From: Scilla litardierei
Lineage: Eukaryota > Streptophyta > Magnoliopsida > Asparagales > Asparagaceae
Assembly (NCBI GenBank): GCA_030789695.1
Contig: CM061141.1
Span: forward strand, 193,947,689 to 194,011,688
Length of the DNA: 64,000 bases
Reading direction: 5' to 3'
The translations under genes and the position numbers were made by a program. The notes under the pieces are model-generated. The model was not told the origin of the DNA and ran no database searches. It saw only the letters and a list, made by a program, of their open reading frames with translations. Positions 57,699-64,000 of the stretch are shown in pieces (positions within the stretch are counted from its first letter, which is position 1; every line of letters starts with the position of its first letter).

Positions 57699-57736
57699 TC
57701 CTCCCCAACTTAAAAATGATTCCGTCCTCGGAATCA
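57699..57736 (-). promoter_or_regulatory. D pre-LTR hairpin and polypurine tract
   Basis: Minus-strand TGATTCCG-AGGA-CGGAATCA (57736-57717, perfect) then TTTTTAAGTTGGGGAGGA up to the LTR, the usual Tekay/Del arrangement just after the pol stop codon. Confidence 0.8.
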
Positions 57737-57739
57737 ACA

Positions 57740-60700
57740 TCAAGCATTGCTGGGAAAAAGATGCGGGAAGCGCTCTCTCATATCATCCTCACGCTCCCAG
57801 GTGGACTCTCCAGGCGATCCGTGACGCCACATCACTCTCACCAGGTCGACTATCTTATTCCTCAACTGCTTCTGTCGACGGTCCAAGATCTGCACAGGCT
57901 GCTGGTCATATGTCAGGTCCGGTCGAACCGTAATCTCCGAGAAATCGACCGTGTGCGACGGATCACTGACGTACCGACGTAGCTGAGATACGTGGAATAC
58001 GTCGTGAACACCCTCCAAAGATGGTGGCAGAGCAAGGCGATAGGCCACTGCTCCCACACGCTCTAGCACGTCAAATGGCCCAATATACCTCGGACTCAAC
58101 TTGCCCTTCTTCCCAAAACGAATAACTCCGCGATTCGGAGAAATCTTCAGGAAGACGTGATCTCCAGGCTGAAACTCCAAAGGTCTCCTCTTGGCATCTG
58201 CCCAATGCTTGAAGCGATCCTGTGCAACTCTAAGCTTCTCCCTGATGTCTCTCATGACATCCACAGCTTCAACTATCATCTCCGGACCCAACAGCTCTCG
58301 ATCTCCGATGTCATCCCAGCTCAGTGACGATCGACATTTCCTTCCATATAAGGCAGCAAACGGCGCCATACCAATGCTCGCCTGGTAGCTGTTGTTATAT
58401 GAAAACTCCACCAAGTGAAGATGGTCCTCCCATGATCCCTTCAAATCGAGCGCACAAGCTTGCAGCATATCCTCCAGAATCTGAATAGTCCTCTCGGACT
58501 GGCCATCAGTCTGCGGGTGGTACACCGTGCTGAAACTCAGACTCGTACCCAAATGCTCCTACAGACTTCTCCAGAACTGAGACGTGAACCTCGTGTCTCG
58601 TCAGACACAATGCTCACGGGGACTCCATGTAAGCGTACAATCTCCTGCACGTACACGGTCTACGTCACGACTATTTCAAAGCGAAAATCAGAATAGAAGT
58701 AAAAGTAGAACGGAACTTTACCTCCAGATATTTCCTCGCCAAAGCTTCCGTAGACTGGCCCACTCGGAAGGGGATAAAGTGCGCAGACTTGGTCAACCGA
58801 TCCACGATCACCCAAACTGCGTCGTTCTGCCTCGGGGTCCGAGGTAAACCAGTCACGAAGTCCATCGTAATATGTTGCCACTTCCACTCTGGAATGGGAA
58901 GCGGTTGCAACAACCCAGCAGTACGATGGTGCTCAGCCTTCACCTGTTGGCATATCAAACACTTGGCAACGCTCCGTGCCACACTCCTCTTCATGCCAAT
59001 CCACCAATAATTCAGACGGAGGTCCTTATACATCTTGGTGCCTCCAGGATGTATAGAATATGGCGAGCTATGAGCCTCGCTCGACAGCTCCTCGCGAACA
59101 TCACCTGCAGGTACACAGAGTCTACTGCCGTACCGCAGCGAACCATCCTCATGAATCACGAACTCCGTCCGTAGTCCAGCTTCAACCTGCTTCCTGATCC
59201 TCTGCAGCTTCGGATCTCCTGCCTGTGCTGCCTTGATCCGATCCACGATCGTGGACTGAATCTGCAAATTCATGAACGAACGAACCACACCAGGTAGGAC
59301 AACCTCCAAGTCCATCTCCCTCAGCTCCTGCTGAATCCTCCAGTCTGCTGCAAGCATCATCGCAGTAGGAAGTCTACTCAAGGCATCCGGCACTACGTTC
59401 ACCTTCCCCGGATGATACTGCAAATCAATCTCGTAGTCAGCCATGAGCTCTAACCATCGCCTCTGACGCATGTTGAGCTCCTTCTGCGTAAAGATGTACT
59501 TCAAGCTCTTGTGATCGGTGAAAATCTTCACACTCTCACCTAGCAAGAAGTGCCTCCAAATCTTCAGTGCAAAAATCACTGCTGCCAACTCCAGATCGTG
59601 CGTCGGGTAATTCTTCTCATGAGTCCTCAACTGACGAGAAGCATACGCGACCACGTGGCCATGCTGATGCAAGACGCATCCTAGGCCCTTCCCTGATGCA
59701 TCACAATAAACTTCGAAGCCTCCGCTTCGATCCGGTACTGCCAACACCGGTGCCATGGTCAATCTCGCCTTCAAGATACTGAAGGCCTCCTCACAAGCAT
59801 CTGACCAAATAAACTCCTCGTCCTTCCTCGTCAGCTTCGTCATCGACTCTGCAATCTTCGAGAAATCTTTGATGAACCGCCGATAATAGCCTGCTAAACC
59901 AAGGAAGCTCCTGATGTCGGACGCTGACTGCGGAGTCGGCCAATCTCTGACTGCTCTAACCTTCTCCGGATCCACAGATATGCCATCACCGGACACCACG
60001 TGTCCCAGGAATGCGACTCTATCCAGCCAGAACTCGCACTTGCTATACTTGGCATAAAGCTTATGTCTCCTCAGCGTCTCCAGCACTGTCCTCAGATGAC
60101 AGCTGTGCTCCTCCTCAGACTTTGAATAAATAAGAATGTCATCAATGAAGATGACGACAAACTTGTCCAGGAAGTCGTAGAATATTAAATTCATCAAATT
60201 CATGAACACAGCCGGCGCATTGGTCACGCCAAACGGCATGACCACGAACTCATAATGTCCGTACTTCGTTCGGAAAGCCGTCTTCTGAACATCGTCTTTC
60301 TTTACCTTCAACTGGTGGTATCCACTCCTCAAGTCCAACTTCGAGAAGACTCTCGAACCTCCAAGCTGGTCAAAGATATCGTCGATGCACGGCAGCGGAT
60401 ACTTATTCTTTACGGTGACAGCATTCAATCCTCGATAGTCCACGCACATCCTGCGGGACCCATCCTTCTTCTTTACAAGCAAAACAGGTGCACCCCACGG
60501 TGACACACTAGGGTGGATGAAACCCTTCTGCAGCAACTCATCCAACTGTTTCCGCAGCTCCTCGAGCTCAGCGGGGGCCATACGGTACGGCGCCTTCGAT
60601 ATCGGTTGCGCTCTCGGCATAAGATCAATTCCAAACTCTAAAGCTCTGTCGGGTGGCAAACCTGAGATATCCTCCGGGAAGACGTCGTCGAAGTCTCTGA

Positions 60701-61153
60701 CGACTGCTGGTCTCTCGATCTCCATCTCCATCTGCATGGCTGTCGCAATCGGCACCTCTCGCTTGGCCCGAAATCTGATGGGCCCAAGCGACTCATCCCT
60801 GATGCGGAACTCGAACTCCGGATGACCTGGAATCCGGAACACCACCCTCTTGTTGTGACAGTCGATCGAGGCGTGGAAATCTCCCAACCAATCGATGCCA
60901 AGAACGACATCGAAATGTGGCAGATCGTGGACAATGAAATCTGCAAAGAGCTCGTGTCCACTAATCACTAAAGAAATCGATCGACATCCCAAATTTACCG
61001 TCACCACTCCGTTCCCGGTGGTAATGTCCCAACACTTAGGGAGTGTATGGGTGGGGATAGAGTGCTTTGTTGCAAACCTCCGGGATATGATGCACATAGA
61101 TGCACCGGAGTCGAACAAAGCCAAGGCTGGGTGAGAGGACACTAGAATGGTGC
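57740..61153 (-). pseudogene. pol: D pol: protease, reverse transcriptase, RNase H, integrase, chromodomain (integrase broken)
   Basis: In order: protease ([19 protein letters not shown]); reverse transcriptase with [28 protein letters not shown], the catalytic FIDDILIYS; RNase H ([20 protein letters not shown], then DALSR); integrase with a zinc-binding HHCC region (CLICQQVK) and catalytic core beginning [14 protein letters not shown] 77-bp GT-AG interval (58721-58645) interrupts the core. After it, a one-base loss near 58600-58603 shifts the frame and a TAG stands at 58561-58559. The remaining frame to 57740 has the core end with HPQTDGQSERT and a C-terminal chromodomain-like segment (STWEREDDMRERFPHLF), which in this group guides insertion into heterochromatin. 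The copy cannot make active integrase. Confidence 0.9.
58645..58721 (-). other. Putative second intron of D, in the integrase core
   Basis: 77 bp, T-rich, GGAG|GTAAAG at the 5' side and ACGTGCAG|GAG at the 3' side, with a CTGAT branch-like site. Removing it gives a phase-0 join with a family-typical sequence on both sides. An alternative is a small insertion, since the last bases also resemble integrase. Confidence 0.5.
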
Positions 61154-61263
61154 CTAAGATATAAGGGAACTACGGTCAAATCAACTACTCTAACAACAAG
61201 TCAACCAAGCAACACAAATAAAAGATCTAAACTATGAAATGAAAAACTAGGATCAAGGGTTAC
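61154..61263 (-). other. Putative first intron of D, between gag and protease
   Basis: 110 bp, GCAG|GTAACC to ATCTTAG|GCACC, T-rich. Removing it restores one continuous gag-pol frame (phase 1); retained, gag ends five bases later and pol is out of frame. Chromoviruses of this group normally have gag and pol in one frame, which supports splicing or recent insertion of this interval. Confidence 0.6.
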
Positions 61264-62410
61264 CTGCTATAACTCCATCCAGCTCCTCAGTCTCAGCAGC
61301 AGTCATGGTATACGCCGGCCTCTGGGGCTGTGCTGCTCTCTGGTACATCTGCCTCTGTGGCGGCAAAGGTGGTCCACGAGCAGCAGGTCCTCTCTGAACT
61401 GGAGCAGGCGCTCTCATCTGCAACGGGGCTGGTGCTCCAACCACAGCCTGACGAGCCCTCGGACAATCCCTCGCAGCATGCGAGGCATCTCCACAAACTA
61501 AGCATAGCCCCATCTTCTTCCTGCAGGTGGCCTGAACATGTCCAAGCTTTCCGCAGAAGTGGCACGGGCCTTTGCCCTGATTCTGAACTGGTGCTCCAGG
61601 CCTCTTGAATGGTACTGTCTGAACTGGCCTCATCGCCGGCCTGGCAGGTGGCCGGTACTGCTCCATAGGACGCTTCCCCTTATCAGCTGGAGGGTCAGGT
61701 AGGAGCGAAATAAGCTCATGATTCTTCGCAGCATCCAGCACCTCCCTCATAGTCGTGAAACTCGCCGAAGACATAAAAGCCTGAATCTTCGGACGCAGTC
61801 CCTGACGAAAGCGATCAGCTCGCTTCTCCTCCATCTTCACCATGTGCAGAGCAAAGCGGCTCAGCATCTCAAACTCCGCCTCATACTCCTCGACTGTCAT
61901 GTTCTCCTGCTTCAGATCTATAAACCTGCTCAGCAGCTCCCTCCTAGCAGACTTGGTGAAGTACTTATCCTTGAACATAGACCTGAAGGTCTTCCATCCC
62001 ACTGGCTTCTCAATACGCCTCTCCTCGATGCGCCACCAGTTCCTCGCATTCTCCGTCAGCTGCATCTTTGCTATCTCCACACGGGTATCATCAGGAATCT
62101 TCACAGCAACTAACTTCTCCTCCGTACTCTGGATCCACTCGTCAGCAGCTAGGGGTCCCTCCTTCCCCGAAAATGTCTTTGGCTGGAGCTCGTTGAACTG
62201 CTTCACTCCTGGAGCAGCTCGAGGGGCAGGTGGAGGAGGTGGTGGTGCAACTGGAACAGCCTGGGCAGCACGCTGGGACTGCTGAACCAACTGATGCTGA
62301 ACATCCAGCATCTCCCTCATCACACCCAGAAACTGACGGAAGCCTCCGCTCTGATCCTCCGAAGCTCCATCGCCTAAGTTCCCCGATCGGGTAACACGTC
62401 GTCCGGCCAT
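61264..62410 (-). CDS. gag: D gag (chromovirus type, two zinc knuckles)
   Basis: About 382 codons from the ATG at 62410 (MAGRRVTRSG), the first ATG with a sensible gag start. The gag core has QLTENARNWWRIEERRI, FKDKYFTKSARRELLSRFI and MTVEEYEAEFEMLSRF. Two CCHC knuckles follow: CHFCGKLGHVQATC and CLVCGDASHAARDC, which bind packaged RNA. A Pro/Gln/Arg-rich tail precedes the putative intron. If unspliced, the frame stops at 61253. No frame break is seen, so Gag from this copy could still serve related elements in trans (inference). Confidence 0.9.
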
Positions 62411-62512
62411 CCTATTGATAGAAACACAGAGGTTAGACTCGTACAATTATCGGATGATAATAAAATGAATTCCAATACTTCGATTTTTTTCCGTATTCGC
62501 AGAAGTAGGGGA

Positions 62513-62528
62513 CCTGCATGGGCCACCA
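62513..62528 (-). promoter_or_regulatory. D primer-binding-like site
   Basis: Minus-strand TGGTGGCCCATGCAGG, eight bases inside the 5' LTR end, shared by A and E and, with changes, by B and H. It starts with the TGG required to pair with a tRNA CCA end, but I cannot name the tRNA; it is not the initiator-Met site usual in plants. Confidence 0.5.
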
Positions 62529-62536
62529 CTAAAACC

Positions 62537-64000
62537 TGTCACGCCCCGCTTCCCAAAAAGGTCGGAGGCGAAGCGTGACTAAGGCCCGCTTAGGCCAGGG
62601 CAAAGAGCCCAGACCCAATAAGCGTCTGTGATATTCCAAACAAAGGCAACAGGTCCCTGCAAGTTAGTACGGAAACAACAAAGTATTGAAAAGAGATATC
62701 ATTTCATTTTATTCCAAATAAAGCATCCAAAAGTACTGAGAGTCTAAAACGCCCGAAGGCTACAACTGCAGAAACGGAAACTACTGGTGCAAGCACCCAA
62801 CCTAGACAAGAAAACAACAGGTGCTACCCACCCAATCTAAACTGGAACAGAAATCTGGATCAGCAACAAGAGGCCTCTCACTCTGGTCCTCCTCCGGGTC
62901 GTACTCTGGATCAACGTCCTCCGGCTCTCCGTCCGCTGGCAAGTCCGCCTCGTCAACGTACTCTGGCTCAACACCTGACGTACAGCACCAAAAGAAGGAA
63001 CTATACGTCAGGTCAGGTCTACAAAAGGGGTTAGACCAAACTGCAAGTGTATCAACTTTTAGACAATATTTTACTGGTTGATTAGCATGCTGGGGTTACA
63101 ACAAGTACAAGAGAAGTAACGTAGCAGGAAAGTAAAACGCAACAAGTAGTAGTGGTAGCGTGTGCTACCAACTACGGGACTAGCCTACAGGTGTTAGGAC
63201 AAGACGTGACGTGACGGAAGCAAGGCAGGACAAGACAAGTGAGACACGAAAGGGTTCACGCCTTACGGTTCGAGGGGGATCAGACCCTCTTACCGTGCGC
63301 ACGCTCAACCCAACCCCAAACCCCAAGACAAGACAAGACAAGATATCCGTACAAGGGATCACTCGCTCTAGCTTGGCGAGTGCCCTATTGCCCGCAGGCT
63401 GAGAATCCGTACAAGGGATCACTCTCTCTAGCTTGGAGAGTGCCCTATTGCCCTCGGGCTGTGTATCCGTACAAGGGATCACTCTCTCAACTTGGAGAGT
63501 GCCCTATTGCCCGCAGGCTGTGAGTCTGTACAAGGGATCACTCGGCGAGTGCCCTATTGCCCAGCGGGCTGTGCAAGACGGGATGTGACGTGACAAGACG
63601 GGAAGGGTTATTCTAGGGTGTCCACACACACGCACACACAATGTAGCCCTACAGCATGAAAAAGTTGTTGTTGTCAGTCTCAGACTTCGTCGTCAAGTCT
63701 GAGCCGTCAAGAGTCGTCCCGGACGCTATCATTTCACGTCCGGTTCTATTTGTTCACAGTTAACAGTTCTAACCAACTAAGGCCTAAGCACGGCCAAAAG
63801 TGCAAGTGGATACACTTGCCTGCGATGGTGAGTGTGTCGTCCGTCCGGGGCGTCTCGTCCAGTCGTCGCGTCCGCGGTAGTCCGTCTGAAACAGTCACGG
63901 CGACGGTGTCAGGTCGCGAATTCGTCAAATCCTATTAGGTTTCGTTTCTAGGTTTTCGGGACTATCCTATTCGTCAAAAGTCACTTTTTGATGTATCAAC
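62537..64000 (-). repeat. D 5' LTR, cut by the window edge
   Basis: Matches 54681-56144 at a constant offset of 7856 with few differences. Contains the intron 63819-63019 and hairpin repeats 63347-63571. Confidence 0.9.

Larger units (their letters stand above)
54681..64000 (-). mobile_element. Element D: Tekay/Del-type chromovirus, near complete
   Basis: On the minus strand: 5' LTR (beyond the window to 62537), PBS-like site, gag, putative intron, protease-RT-RNase H-integrase with a second putative intron, chromodomain, hairpin-PPT, and 3' LTR (57698-54681). The left flank ATTGT is the presumed TSD; the right one is outside. Two LTRs differ by few changes over the 1464 bp visible. The integrase region is broken, so this copy is not autonomous, but it is the only one here with recognisable pol. 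Confidence 0.9.

Noticed and set aside
1..64000. tRNA, rRNA or host protein genes
   Set aside because: No convincing cloverleaf, rRNA stretch or host gene exon was seen on either strand; every protein motif found belongs to a retrotransposon.

Overview
This window is gene-poor plant nuclear DNA, most likely from a eudicot with a large, repeat-rich genome. It is built almost entirely of nested LTR retrotransposons of the Ty3/gypsy superfamily. I see no host gene, tRNA, rRNA or CRISPR array. The lineages recognisable from coding motifs are Athila-type (Asp-tRNA-type PBS, DLGAS protease), Tat/Retand-type (gag plus an antisense ORF), and a chromovirus of the Tekay/Del kind (gag with two CCHC knuckles, full pol, C-terminal chromodomain).

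Layout. 1-5350: 3' part of an Athila-type element E1 (+). 5351-5515: scrap of an older element H. 5516-33315: a complete nest. Element B (+, target-site duplication ACATA) carries element A (+, 7546-26522, TSD GTGTG) inside its 5' LTR. A in turn carries Athila-type element C (-, 15797-24991, TSD TTAGT) inside its 3' LTR. 33316-38001: internal part and 5' LTR of H (-). 38002-38550: fragment of another Athila-like LTR. 38551-53624: element E (-), with a Retand-type element G (-, 40744-47555) inside it and a deletion at the left E/G junction. 53625-54680: LTR fragment F. 54681-64000: chromovirus D (-), whose 5' LTR runs off the window.

A, B and E have LTRs above 3 kb and internal regions with no gag or pol. 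They look like LARD-type non-autonomous elements. Their LTR ends, post-LTR PBS-like site and PPT hairpin resemble those of D, so a D-like chromovirus is the natural candidate helper. C (gag and protease only) and G (gag and antisense ORF only) also lack reverse transcriptase and integrase and would need helpers.

The most interesting signals are non-coding. (1) The long LTRs of A, B, D and E each carry a gene-like cassette: a GC-rich leader, a GC-AG (once GT-AG) intron with donor CAG|GCAAGT, structured intronic hairpin repeats, an acceptor, an 11-12 bp hairpin, and a conserved short acidic ORF. (2) Athila-type LTRs carry family-specific arrays of 12-14 bp palindromes at fixed spacing; in C the array is repeated with its own TATA box in front of an internal ORF. 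(3) A stem-AGGA/AGGG-stem hairpin sits just before the polypurine tract in elements of different lineages, with different stem sequences. (4) Chromovirus D appears to contain two spliceosomal introns in gag-pol. All splice and promoter statements are inferred from sequence alone.
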